DNA from: Semisulcospira habei
Lineage: Eukaryota; Mollusca; Gastropoda; Semisulcospiridae
Length of the DNA: 64,000 bases
Assembly (NCBI GenBank): GCA_036245525.1
Contig: BTPG01000002.1
Span: 167,111,501-167,175,500, forward strand
Reading direction: 5' to 3'
This document shows, piece by piece, positions 10,266 through 20,345 of this stretch. The first letter of the stretch is position 1; each line of letters begins with the position of its first letter. The position numbers and the translations under genes were made by a program. Under the pieces are notes generated by a model. The model worked only from the letters and a program-made list of their open reading frames with translations, ran no database searches and had not been told where the DNA came from.

Positions 10266-11480
10266 GTGTTGCTGCGTTAACGCTCATTCCATAATCCAAC
10301 AGGCTGAGGTCGAGTGTCGAAAGTGAGAGCGATTCTGTCCTGCCGCTGCCGGTGTCAAGGCTGTTGTTTCCCCGAGGAAATCGGCCCTTAAATCTCTGGT
10401 CTGAAGAACGCCGCTCTTGTCGGGCGCCTCCGATGCTCGGTGTCACCAAGAGATCCCACGCTGCGCCGTACCCGAGCTTGTCCGCTGGTCGGAGAGGCGA
10501 AGAAGGAAGAAGGAGTTCCCAGGCAATAGGTATCTGTAGCACCCTTCCTCCCGCTGCTGCGGTCGCCCGACCGAACATGTAGGTTTCCTCCCCGCGTAAT
10601 GCAGGTCCATGGCCACTGTGAGTTCCTCTCTATCTCCAAGGTGGAGTGTGGCTGTATGGTTGGCACCACCTCTCGTCGACTGCTGACCGAGTTAGTTCTT
10701 CCCAATAGGGCTTTGGACATGGGCATCCGCCTTGTGCGTTAGATCTCGTCTGTGGCTCCACTCTTCAACTCAGGACCCTGAAGCCTGTGTCATTCTCCAT
10801 GTTCCTATGGTTCAATCGCGACGGGGATGCACCTCCCGTCGGCTGGCTCTAATGACCAAATGTCCGTCCTCCTATGGACAGCTTCGGCCAACCATATTCT
10901 GTCTTTGCTTCCTTCCTCGTCTTCCGTCCTCCGGGGGTAAGGCCTCGGTCTCGCAATCATTATTCTGTCTTTGACTCATTCTCGTCTTCCTATTTCTTTC
11001 CGTGGAGACGAATCTCGCCGCGGTCGTTCTCTCATATCCGGGCCCTTAAAGCGGAGGGGTGGAGGTGTAGAGTTCACTCTGTGTCTCTCATTCCTGTCCC
11101 TGTCTGAGAGGTGCGTTGTAGACACGGCCCGGTGACCGCGCTGGTCCGGCCTAAGGCTGGCGGGCACTCTCCTCTCAGAGGGGGGGGGGGGGGGGGGCGT
11201 CTCCCGCTTGGGCTCTCTCTCTCTTTCACCTGGGGGGTGATAATCTCGCCCAATCTCTCTACTGCGGGGGAACCGAGCTTCAAATGACGACACGTGCCTA
11301 GGGGACGTACCCCATCATTAGCGGTCGAGCATATCCGGGGCCTCTACGAGGCGGGGTGGAGCTCTTGGTGCCCGGGCTTGGACGGGGGGCAAGCCCCGAT
11401 CCGAAATGTTAGGCTCAATCATCTGCTGAAGGCGGGCAAGTTTTTCCCGAGGCACCGGTGGACCCCTTTTATTCACAGTT
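10266..11480 (-). other. Decayed DIRS A' interior (ORF1/RT region)
   Basis: GC-rich remnant with a G-run at about 11180-11198 and no intact frame. The order in the minus-strand element predicts ORF1 and RT sequence here, but only weak Arg/Ser/Pro-rich reading frames remain. No independent gene is supported. Confidence 0.45.
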
Positions 11481-11529
11481 CCGTATGATTCTGCCTTTTC
11501 TTTCCTTGCTGTATCGTCCTTTCTTGACT

Positions 11530-11690
11530 TCAGCCATGATAGCGGAGCCGGTCTCTGACCATCTTTCTTCCTCCCAAGTCCCGCATCCGCGGCACGTCCA
11601 GCCGGAGGAGCCGCCCGAGCAGGGTAGGCAGACATCATGGCCTTCACTCGGCCATTGGAAGGCACCACACTTGGTGCATGTCCTGAGTAC
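11530..11690 (-). pseudogene. DIRS A' ORF1 N-terminal Cys-rich domain
   Basis: Directly after the putative splice acceptor the minus strand encodes RTCTKCGAFQWPSEGHDVCLP, then CSGG, CRGC and GTWEEERW. This is the same Cys/His domain as in the other DIRS copies with one Cys replaced by Gly. The frame runs on into basic sequence and then stops. Confidence 0.75.
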
Positions 11691-11848
11691 TGTAACAAAG
11701 GACAGAAAAAACAAAACAAAACAACCAAACCAAGTTAAAGCGGGGAACCTCCAAAGAAGAACCGTGCTCCCGGTCGGCCCAAACATCACGGCCTGGTCAC
11801 CGCCGCTGCCCGGTCGAAACCGGTTAGAGGCAGTCACCACTACTTTAC
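11690..11848 (-). other. Putative 5'-leader intron of DIRS A'
   Basis: On the minus strand, donor GAG|GTAAAGTAG at 11848 and acceptor TCCTTTGTTACAG ending at 11690 bracket 159 bases with a T-rich tract before the acceptor, directly upstream of the ORF1 Cys domain. Confidence 0.55.
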
Positions 11849-12684
11849 CTCGCCCTTGCCAACCGGTAATTCCACAGAAACCAACACCACATAATCCACA
11901 GACCACGTAGGTAATCCAATCACAACACAATGCACATAATCCAACGTCCACGAAAGTCCGAACACATAAATCCAAAGTCCACAGTACACAACGGTAATCC
12001 ACCTAACTACAGCCGGAGCACGAAGTGCACACGGCCTGTCCTGAGCAGCTAAGCAAAGAGACTGCCGGGAAACGGTGGGCGCGCCACTAGATAGGGAGGA
12101 GGGGAGGCAACCCCGGGTGTCCTGGTAATGACACCCTTAGTGATTGCCTCCCCTGTGGTAAGGTACATAAGTTTTTTTTGGGCTAAAATTGTTAAGCTAA
12201 ACGAAGTATTCCTAGTAGTAATGCCTTCGGTAATGATTTTGAGGAAATAAAATACTTACCGGTGGCATTACTCGGAAGGCCCTCCCACCTGCCCCACTCG
12301 CCACCAGTAAGCTAAGAGCGAAACTGGTGACACTGCGCACGTACCCATATGAGGTAAGGGAAGTTACTCTGGGATGTTGGTACAGCTCACTCAGGTGGTT
12401 CCCTGGTGGCTTTGCTGTACACAATGATCCCTAGGCTGAAATTGATAGGCTAAGTGCTCCTTCCATATAGTAATGCCATTGGTAAGTATTTTCTCGAAAA
12501 AAATACATTATAGAGAAAAATACTTTTTTTTTTTTTTTCATTTTCAAAGCATTTTTGTGGCTTTGCTGAAATCTAGATATAAAAATTCTATTCTATTCAA
12601 TCTTTGAAAACACTGAAATTTCTGTGTAAAAACGTTTGACTTTACACATGATGTGACATGTCCAGCTTTACATTTGTCACCATG

Positions 12685-12893
12685 CTTAAAAGACCCATTG
12701 CCACATTCCAAAATTTGAGAGGTAATACATAACAACAAATTACCAGTTACAAGTGATGGATCGACCATGATCATTCAAGGGTTGAGCCAGATGAGCTTGG
12801 CGCCTTCAGGCGCCAAGCTCATCTGGCGCTACCCTTGAATGATCATGGTCGATCCATCTCCTGCTGTAGGGTGTTGGGGCTAAATGGGTGAAC
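12685..12893. repeat. Hairpin MITE (GATAATTCAAGGG family)
   Basis: A near-perfect palindrome (TCGACCATGATCATTCAAGGG arm, GGCGCC centre) lies within the common flank modules of this family. It has the CTCCTGCTGTAGGG and GGGCTAAATGGG right end; the TTAA borders are decayed. Confidence 0.75.
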
Positions 12894-12956
12894 CAGAGCA
12901 GTAAGGCCCAAAATCACAGACTAGAACATACTGAAATAAAGGGGGAGATTACTGAC

Positions 12957-15900
12957 CGTGGTGGCAACAAGGTTTTCCTCCACCTGTTGCACAGCTCTCT
13001 CCATCACCGCTGTTTCCTCAGCCTCCTTCTTCTGCAGCCTGGCCAGCTCCTTCTCCAGGCCGGCCACCCTGCGTAGAGTACACAGACTACAGATGTCATC
13101 ATCTTAACAAGATCACATCAACAGTATTATCAGCAGCAGCACCTTCTCCAGCCCTGCTACCCTGCACACAGTACGCATGCTCTGTGGGTGACAAGTCTTC
13201 AGTCCTGGAGACTGACTCAAGCTTTTTCAAATCCCAGAAAGCTGAATTTCAGCTTTTAGTTCAGAGAGAACACAGCCCTTTAGAGAGCCCGTTTCGTCTA
13301 CAAGAGGCATAAATTCTCATGAGCCCCGGCAGCCACAGGAGCTCACAAGAATTCTGCCTCTTGCTGGCCCTGGATTATCAGGCATAGTTAGTCTGTGGAC
13401 TGTTTTCAGTCATTTCAATTTTTGTGCATGCTAAAGATGTAGATTTTGTCGTCTTCATCATGATCATATCAACAATATCATCATCCTCAATATCATCAGC
13501 AACCCCTTCTCCAGGGTGCCACCCTGCACACAGTACACTCATTCCAGACGCAGAATGGTATCTTAACCCTTTGTTAACTCATTCAGCCCGACGCACGTAT
13601 TTCCCAAATGTTGGAGGCGTCATCTAACGACTATGTGCCTGTTGCAGGAGATGGATTGACCATGATAATTCAAGGGTAGTGCCAGATTAGGTTGGTGCCA
13701 ATAGGCGTCAAGCTAATCTGGCACTACCCCTGAATTATCATGGTCAATCTATCTCCTGCTGTACTGCGTCAGGGCTGAATGGGTTTTAAACCATTTCACT
13801 GTTGGTAGCGCTTTCTGTCGTGCGTGTGTGTGTAAATGCACAAAAGTGTTACTAGATCTGTATACTCACTCCACTATATGGTCTTATGTACTGACAAATG
13901 ATGTTGGATTGCTGCATGAGGGGCTCATGAGGATTTGCTTCTCTCGTTAGTTTTATGTTCTTTATACAGTCTGCAGGGGCTCACGAGGGTTTATGTCTCT
14001 CGCAGATGGGTAGCATTCATTATGCCCTGACAGTTAAGCCATAAGGGATTAACAGTCATTCAGTATGCTGGGACTACCACAGCTGATATACACAGGGTTG
14101 GAAGATTTAACGATTTAACAAATTAAATTTTTGGTTAAAGAAAATTTAACGCGTTAATGTTTTTAAAAAGTTAAAGAAAATTCAACGAATTAAAAAATAA
14201 AAGTAACGATTACCGATATCTTTCGTTAAAAATTTCGTTACTTCAGTTCGTTTTTCCGCCACGAACAACAGGTGCCTATGCGCAAAGCCGGTTTGACCCA
14301 GTTGCAGCCAGTTTGAGGCGATTTGGATTACCGCTAGCCTAACCTGCATCAATTCAAATTTGAGATCGTGAAAAGAAGATGGCTTCCACTTCCAGCAGTG
14401 AATCGAGGGATGAAATTTTGCCGAAATTCTTTGACGCGTTTATTGAATACTACGAGTATGTTGGAGGAAAGTCAGCCGATACGCTCATTTTTAAATGCAA
14501 ACAGCGGGGCTGTGCAAAAGAAATCTTAGCCCATCGAAAGACAGCGGCAAATCTGACAAGTCACGTGAAGGTAGGTGACAGGTTATTTTTCGCTTTGTAG
14601 TAGGCCTATTGGTTTGCAGTTGAAACTTGGGCATTGTGGTAATTTTAGCGTGGTATTTTTAAGACGCTCTGTATCAATCTAACGTATTTTGTGGGGAAAA
14701 AAAGTTGATTCAGCTACCTTCAAATCAAATCAAATTAAATTAATTCCATTACTGAATAAACATTAAACCACCTCCTTTGCCACCCCCCCCCCCCCCCCCC
14801 CCCCCCCCTGGGTCCCTGGCAACTCTGGATGGATTTCCGAAGGTCAAGAAGATTTTTGTACGGACAAATACCATCCTACCCAGCAGTGCATCAGTTGAAA
14901 GACTCTTTTCGTGTGCTGGGCTTGTTTTCACACCCATCAGAAGCAAAGTGTCAGACGAACACTTAGAGATGAAAGTTCTCCTCAAGTTCAATAAGGTTTT
15001 GTAGGCGTGTGTGTTTCCTACTTTCCAACAGTAATGACTGTTTATGCTTGTGCTGAAATTCTTTTTTTCATGTATTTAACGCAAATTTATTTCATTAAAA
15101 AGAAAAATTAAAGAAAATTTATTTTTTTAATTTTCAAAAAAAGTAAAGAAAATTTATTTTTTTAACCTTTTACCAGAATTAAAGAAAAGTTATTTCATTA
15201 AAGAAAAAAAGTAATGACTATCAACCCTGGATATACATGTGCATAATCATGAGTAAGCAAAAGGTCATCGGGCTGATGTCAGCTGAAGTCAGCCTTTGCG
15301 CAGCTGTACACAGGCCAAATGTGACCGTGAGCATGATAACCTTTTGCACAATAGATAATTCCGATATGTAACACCATAATGACAGTCGTACCGGTCATCT
15401 TCATCCTTGGTTCTCTGCCGCATCAGTGCAACCATTGCTCTTAGACGACTGTTCTCCTCTCTCAGCTGCACGCAGAACACGTCCAAGACTACAGTGAAGA
15501 TTTGTTCTATTACACAAGTGTAATTAGAGTTGCTTTTATGAGGTTATCAACCAGGCCACATATCCTGCTCATACTGACCAAATTAGTACATTTTTAAGGG
15601 TCTGCCTTTTAGTTTCTTTATTCTTTTTGAATTTGTTTTAAAAAAAAGTTTATTTAATTAATTATATAACAAGTAAAACAACTCACGGTTAGAAATGTTA
15701 AGATGAAATTCATGTCCTTCCTCAGAATAAATTTGTTTCAGGCAAAGGAAAATGTGTCCTCTACAAGTTATCTTTGAAATGTTAGGAAACCTGTTTTCAT
15801 ACGTGCAATGTTAGAATCTGGAAATTGTATTGTTTCTACAATAAAAATTATAAAAAATCCTGTCATAGAGGAGATCGTGTGATTCTGTTAACTTGATTAA

Positions 15901-17673
15901 CCCCAACACCCTGCAGCAAGTGATGGATCAACCATGATAATTCAAGGGTAGAGCCAGATTAGCTTGGCGCCTGTTGGCGCCAAGCTAATCTGGCACTACC
16001 CTTGAATTATCATGGATGATCCATCTCCTGAAACTGTGCATATTTGTTAACCCTTATTATTTGGAATACACCAGTGTGTGAAATAAGTGTGACTAAAATA
16101 GTTCAAGGGTGGTGCCAGAATAGCTTGGCGCCTCTAGGTGCCAAACTATTGTGGCACCACCCTTGAATTAATGCCATTGGTCTATATCCTTTAAGTACTA
16201 TAATGTAGCTTGCATATGGCAGTGTACAAATTTGAAGCTTTTAGCCTCAGTATGATATGGGTTAAGTGACACCTCTAAAATTTAGGGTTAAATGAGTTAA
16301 TCTTCAGTTTACACCCACCTGCATGACAGTAGCATCATCATGACTACTTCCACTTCGAGTAGTTCTACCACCAGACGAAGAATCCCCCAGCAAAGGCAGC
16401 TCAGGGAGACGAGCTTCCCCTGACCCACTTGCACCTCTGTTTACCCCACTGCCTTTGCTGTCACCAGCCTGAGTAGCTATAGCATTGGGTAATGCACTGT
16501 CAACAAGAAAATCAGGCAAACTCAGTCCGTCAAACTGTCTGCCTCGCTGACCACCCTCTTCATCATCTGAAAATGTACTGTCCTCAAGTCCTCCGCTGTT
16601 TTCATGTGGATCAAAAACCTCGGACGACGTCTCCCTCGCTCTAACCCCTCCTACAGCTCCACCCCTTTCTGAGTTGCTGAAAAGCAATGCGCTGCTACTA
16701 CCAGGCCCACTACTTCTCGCTGCTTGGCTCTCTAGAGTAAAATCTGGAAGCTGATGTCTCTCGCTTTCCTTTCGTGACTGTTCTTCACTGAAATGGTTCT
16801 GTATGAAGTCTGGCAGGTCAGAGGCAAAGTCAGGGGGGACAATTGCTTGCGGATTGGCGTTTGCAACTCGACTAGGAGCAGCTGGGCTAGGGGGACTGAA
16901 AGTTGGTGCTGATGAAACTGCAGATATTCCGTTTCTTGAAGTAGTTGGCACTTGTGGGTGTCTGCTGGTGACTTGATCATCAGTTTTGGGTCCTTTCTGG
17001 TCAAGAAACTTCTTGAAAGAGAAAGGATTCCCTTTGTGTTTCTTCATTGTACCTGGTGAACCAACTTCCTCATCTGCATGAAGAAAAAGAAAATTAATGG
17101 CATTTGCACCAAAAATGGACACTTACGCAAGTAGCGCACACTTGTTACTTTTTGTGTTAGTTTTATGTAGTTACACATTGGTGGTGCTGGTGCTGATCGT
17201 GTCCGTTCATGGCATTTGCACATAAAAACGTACACTTACGCAAATAGCGCACACTCGTAACTTTTTGTTTTAGTTTTATGTATAAACTATAAGGTTGTGC
17301 TAGTGTTGATCGTGTCCGTTTACAAATATCAAACGCAATACACAATTACCGTCCGGAGTATAAAGTACTGCCAGCAAACCTGAATTATTCAAATAACTGT
17401 TTATGTGATGCGCGTTTTAGTACATATTTAGTGAATAAATTGGGGGTTCCCGATAAAGGCAACTGAAAACATCCGACAATGAATGTCCATACCATTATCA
17501 TCATCTGCTACCACCAATGACGGCTTCTCTTTCTTGCGTGATGCGTTTGCAGGGAGCGAAAATATATCATCATTGTCGATGTCACTGTCTTCTGGTCGTT
17601 TCGTTTTTTTCTTGACATAGTTTTTGAAAGAAAATGGATTGGCCAAGTCCTCCTCCCCTCCGCCTTCCGCCAT
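12957..17673 (-). CDS. ENTR1: ENTR1 (SDCCAG3)-like endosome trafficking regulator, 5' part
   Basis: Four exons on the minus strand are 17673-17493, 17073-16319, 15465-15392 and 13068-12957. Each has GT/AG borders and matching phases (1, 0, 2, then 0), giving 374 residues without a stop. The start is the ATG at 17673. The N-terminus has NPFSFKNYVKKK (residues 12-23), and exon 2 repeats the motif as NPFSFKKFL (76-84); a NPFSF motif is a hallmark of ENTR1. A long acidic, Ser-rich disordered stretch follows. Exons 3-4 form a coiled coil (LREENSRLRAMV, then LEKELARLQKKE and VQQVEENLV), matching the ENTR1 coiled coil. Known ENTR1 acts in endosome-to-surface sorting, ciliogenesis and cytokinesis. 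The remaining C-terminal exons must lie left of the nested DIRS elements, outside the window. Orthology is inferred from motif order. Confidence 0.8.
13574..13789. repeat. Hairpin MITE with TTAA borders
   Basis: TTAA at both ends, terminal inverted repeat CTCATTCAGCCC/GGGCTGAATGGG, and a central palindrome of about 115 bp. Nearly identical in sequence to the copy at 45648-45861. Confidence 0.85.
14379..14600 (+). pseudogene. hAT transposase 5' exon (BED finger)
   Basis: The ATG at 14379 opens MASTSSSESRDEILPKFF, then a BED-type DNA-binding finger with FKCKQRGCAKEI and the His of LTSHVK. The codon after HVK overlaps a consensus splice donor (AAG|GTAGGT near 14570), so this is best read as a first exon. 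The remainder to the stop is intronic. It is paired with the C-terminal fragment at 14820-15004 in the same element. Confidence 0.7.
14820..15004 (+). pseudogene. hAT transposase C-terminal dimerisation domain
   Basis: The frame encodes the diagnostic hAT C-terminal block, SSASVERLFSCAGLVFTPIR followed by KVSDEHLEMKVLLKFNK, and ends with a stop at 15002-15004. The usual Asp/Asp/Glu catalytic region upstream is absent, having been replaced by a homopolymer C tract. Confidence 0.85.
15897..16052. repeat. Hairpin MITE sharing TTAA with its neighbour
   Basis: GATAATTCAAGGG-family palindrome (GGCGCC centre at about 15967-15980). Its right border TTAA at 16047 is also the left border of the next element. 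Confidence 0.8.
16047..16265. repeat. Hairpin MITE (TAGTTCAAGGGTGG family)
   Basis: TTAACCCTTAT left end and GGGTTAA right end. The central palindrome has arms AGTTCAAGGGTGGTGCCAGA and a GGCGCC/GGTGCC centre. Located in intron 2 of the ENTR1-like gene. Confidence 0.82.
17099..17325. repeat. 112-bp tandem duplication in ENTR1-like intron 1
   Basis: Two copies start at GGCATTTGCAC (17099 and 17211) and share ACACTTACGCAA, TAGCGCACAC, TTTTAGTTTTATGTA and TGATCGTGTCCGTT. The duplication ends about 25 bases after exon 2 begins upstream on the minus strand and does not enter coding sequence. Confidence 0.8.
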
Positions 17674-19012
17674 TTTGTCGTCTGATAGGGAGTTGTCATT
17701 GTCACGTTTTCAATATACTGTTTAACATCTTAAGACTTTACTTTTGCCAGACTCAACCAACAGTTCTACACTTGATGATTGTCTGTGCAAAGTTCCTTCG
17801 TATGAATGAAACAGGTCTTTGTCGTTTTCCATATTGGGAACAAGAAAAGACCAGACGCTCCCCTAGTTCAAATTACGTCCCTTTATTGTCGTCTGCTACG
17901 AGTTAAGAGGCCTCTTACTGCCTGCAAACTTCACTGGAACGACGTTCATGGAGACTAATTCCAGCCTACATTTACAGAGACTAATTTTATTCTCCTTCTG
18001 CATACAGGCTCACACGCAAACACACACAGCCTCACACACTACAGCCTCACACACTTCATGCAAGGACTGAAAGCTGTTCAAATGCAAAGCCATTGTGTTT
18101 TCATTTCATTTTCTTAAAACTTTATTCAAAGCAGTTTTGATTATTATTTGAACATAAAATACAACAGAAATGTACGTTCAAAAATTAAAAAGAACAAAGG
18201 CAGTGGGTGGAAAAATGCACAAGAGATGTATACTCCGTTACTTCAAGGTCAAGGCATACGCCGAGTGAATTATGGTGACATTTTTCATCCCAGGGTATTA
18301 TTTTTTGCGTGTGAGCTTTCACAAGCATTTTGAACAAAACGTAAAACCAGAAGGTGGCAAATTCTCACATAACCCAGGAGAGACCTACTGCCTAAACAGT
18401 TTATACCACATGCCTCAAAGCAAATTCTACTTACTATTTTTGGAGTGAATTTAGTTAGGTATTCAACACATCCACCACTGGCATGAATGTGTTAATAAAA
18501 CTGATCTGTGGTTTAATGAACAGCCAGATAATCATCCAGCAAAACAATGCGTTGAATAAACGCACAAAAAAAAGAAGAAAGAAAATAACCAAATTAAAAG
18601 TGCACACTCAGGATAAAAGCCCATTGCATACTGTGTCATAGGTAATGCTAAATGCTATAATCGCCTATTACATGGTATACTATGGGCTTTAACTCCCAGA
18701 ACTAAGTGGATTCTATTCTATAGAATGGAAGTCATTTAGTTCTGGGAGTTTCAGAGTTACCAGTAAATCTGTAACATTTTGAGTACCTGCATAACTGTCT
18801 TGGATTCTGTCAAAATTGGATAAGTTGTGTGACAACATTCATCTACACTGATTCATAAACACACTGCACAAGAAATATAAACATTACCCAAGTGTATGAA
18901 GACAGATTACACAAAACTGAACACATATTTTGCCTTCATCTCTGATTAAAAGTACAGGTACTGTACTAGAAAACAATGAGTGCATGCCAACTGTAAAAGA
19001 ACAATAATTCAA
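17674..19012. other. Upstream of ENTR1-like start; no gene seen
   Basis: The sequence 5' of the ENTR1-like ATG should hold its promoter, but I find no clear TATA or initiator signature. The stretch contains an AC-rich segment (18005-18055) and one small hairpin MITE (18689-18760). Confidence 0.5.
18689..18760. repeat. Small hairpin MITE (CTCCCAGAACTAA family)
   Basis: TTAA at 18689, arms AACTCCCAGAACTAA and TTAGTTCTGGGAGTT, and centre ATTCTATAGAAT. A second copy lies at 63900-63977. Confidence 0.8.
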
Positions 19013-19223
19013 TTAACCAATACTACCCCATAGCCGCTTTTCCCAAATTTTGGATGTGTCACCTAACAACTATGTACCAATCGCAGGGGATAGATCGAAC
19101 ATGGTAATTCAAGGGTAGTGCCAATTAGCTTGGCACATCAGGCATCAAGCTAATCTGGCACTACCCTTGAATTACCATGGTCGATCCATCTCCTGCTGTA
19201 GGGCATCAGGGCTAAGTGGGTTA
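19013..19223. repeat. Hairpin MITE, duplication unit 1
   Basis: TTAA left border, GTAATTCAAGGG palindrome, and right end GGGCTAAGTGGGTTA. It shares the one-base loss in GTGCCAATTAG with unit 2, showing they are duplicates. Confidence 0.82.
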
Positions 19224-19463
19224 CACCAGAAATGAATAATGATTTAATACATTTAAAAAGAACAAAAAGTCATGTACAAAAGGTACGTGCCATAAAAAAG
19301 AATCTGTGTCTCATTAATAAAGTCTGATACATGTACATTGAACACTTTCTCTGTTCCACCAAGCATCAGATCACAACAAATGTACTTCCATTTTCACATG
19401 TTTTCAAGTATGTCTTATGATTTATAGTAAACATACTAATCAGAAACAAAGGTGTTTACACCC

Positions 19464-19672
19464 TTAACCCATTAACTCTAGGGCTGCATTTTCCAAATTT
19501 TGGCAGTGTCATCTAACAACTATGTACCATTTGCAGGAGATGGATCAACCATGATAATTCAAGGGTAGTGCCAATTAGATTGGTGCATCAGACATCAAGC
19601 TAATCTGGAACTACCCTTGAATTACAATGTCAATCCATCTCCTGCTGTAGGGCATCTGGGCTAAACGGGTTA
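19464..19672. repeat. Hairpin MITE, duplication unit 2
   Basis: TTAA left border, palindrome with the same GTGCCAATTAG variant as unit 1, and right end GGGCTAAACGGGTTA. Confidence 0.82.
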
Positions 19673-19756
19673 CGACAGAAAGAATGATTTAATACATTTT
19701 AACAAGAACAAAAGGTCATCTACAAAAGGTACGTGCCATAAAAAATATGTGTCTGA

Positions 19757-19909
19757 TTCACCCATTTAGCCCTGACGCAATACAGCACCAAGCTAATCTG
19801 GCACAGCCCTTGAATTATCATGGTCGATCCATCTCCTGCAACTGGTGCTTAGTCATTAGATGATGCCTCCCAAATTTGGGAAATACGGCCGCTGGGCTGA
19901 ATGAGTTAA
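19757..19909. repeat. Half-length hairpin MITE inserted in the duplicate
   Basis: Right border TTAA at 19906. The left border has decayed to TTCA. It keeps one arm of the palindrome and the outer module. The corresponding site in unit 1 (about 19311-19314) is an uninterrupted TTAA. Confidence 0.8.
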
Positions 19910-20056
19910 TAAAGTCTGATACATGTACATTGAACACTTTCTCTGTTCCATCCAGCATCAGATCACAACAAATGTACTTCCATTTTCACATGTTTTCAAG
20001 TATGTCTTATGATTTATCAGTAAACATACCAACCAGAAACAAAGGTGTTTACAGCC

Positions 20057-20251
20057 TTAACCCATTTAACTCCATGGCTGCATTTTTAAATTTAGGAGGC
20101 GTCACCAAACAACTATGTACCAGTTGCAGAAGATGGATCGACCATGTTATTTCAAAGGTAGTGCCAGATTAGCTCGCTAATCTGGAACTACCCTTAAATT
20201 ATCATGGTCGATCTATCTTTTACTGTAGTGCACTGAGGCTAAATGGGTTAA
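20057..20251. repeat. Hairpin MITE with TTAA borders
   Basis: TTAA at 20057 and 20248. The palindrome centre is shortened (GCTCGC) but both arms are present. Confidence 0.82.
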
Positions 20252-20345
20252 CGAGACAATTCACAAGAAAGAAATATGCTTAGAAAAGACAACTTGTATA
20301 ACACAACTGTGTTGTACTTGCTCTTTCTAAGAGAGTTTCTTTCAT
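20246..20345. repeat. Hairpin related to 60577-60684
   Basis: Imperfect inverted repeat with arms AAGAAAGAAATATGCTTAGAAAA and a reverse-complementary TTTCTAAGAGAGTTTCTTTC, around the centre ACACAACTGTGTTGT, which the hairpin at 60.6 kb also has. Confidence 0.6.

Larger units (their letters stand above)
6338..12250 (-). mobile_element. DIRS retrotransposon A' (minus), nested in DIRS A
   Basis: Read in reverse, the left terminal repeat starts near 12250 (ATTTCCTCAAAATCATTACC) and runs to about 12000. A leader intron and the ORF1 Cys domain follow (11848-11530), then a long decayed interior, the recombinase C-terminus (8013-7687), the complementary region (7590-7537 plus 6681-6600, split by a DNA transposon) and the right terminal repeat (6600-6338). 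The two terminal repeats are inverted copies sharing GGGTTGCCTCCCC and GGCGCGC blocks (6480-6535 and 12080-12125). Both junctions with the host element fall in the same short A/T stretch of its complementary region, so the insertion is simple. Confidence 0.75.
1829..12523 (+). mobile_element. DIRS retrotransposon A (plus), split by a reverse copy
   Basis: A DIRS-type element using reverse transcriptase plus a tyrosine recombinase. The left terminal repeat is missing and is replaced by LINE sequence at 1828. Order: 5' leader with putative intron (1837-2015), degenerate ORF1, RT joined to a methyltransferase-like region, recombinase ending at 6159, then the first half of the internal complementary region (6270-6337). 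At that point a minus-strand DIRS copy (6338-12250) is inserted. The missing second half of the complementary region (CTTACCGGTGGCATTAC type, 12251-12280) and the right terminal repeat resume at 12251 and end near 12523. Both flanks share the CCATATAGTAATGCCAT variant, which confirms that they belong to one element. Confidence 0.75.
14093..15229 (+). mobile_element. Internally deleted hAT transposon
   Basis: The ends CAGGGTTG (14093) and CAACCCTG (ending 15229) are flanked by an exact 8-bp duplication GATATACA at 14085-14092 and 15230-15237, as hAT elements make. The interior keeps a 5' exon with a BED zinc finger and the C-terminal dimerisation region of the transposase, but the catalytic middle is missing. 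The subterminal sequence is built of repeated TTAAAGAAAATTTA-like motifs, the presumed transposase binding sites. A long C-run (about 14785-14812) marks the deletion zone. At 1137 bp it would need a transposase supplied from elsewhere. Confidence 0.88.
19013..20251. repeat. Tandem duplication of MITE plus spacer
   Basis: Units start at TTAA 19013, 19464 and 20057. Each starts with a hairpin MITE. The first two are followed by the same spacer of about 240 bp (AATGATTTAATACATTT, then GGTACGTGCCATAAAAAA, then CTGATACATGTACATTG). The second spacer is split by an extra MITE (19757-19909) at the TTAA that is empty in the first. The third unit has only the MITE. Confidence 0.85.

Noticed and set aside
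7540..12250. Independent bacterial-like GC-rich island
   Set aside because: High GC and many open frames are explained by the decayed minus-strand DIRS element with identifiable ends.
12747..12860. CRISPR-like or tRNA-like hairpin arrays
   Set aside because: The palindromes are dispersed, have TTAA borders and no regular spacers; no tRNA box A/B arrangement is seen.
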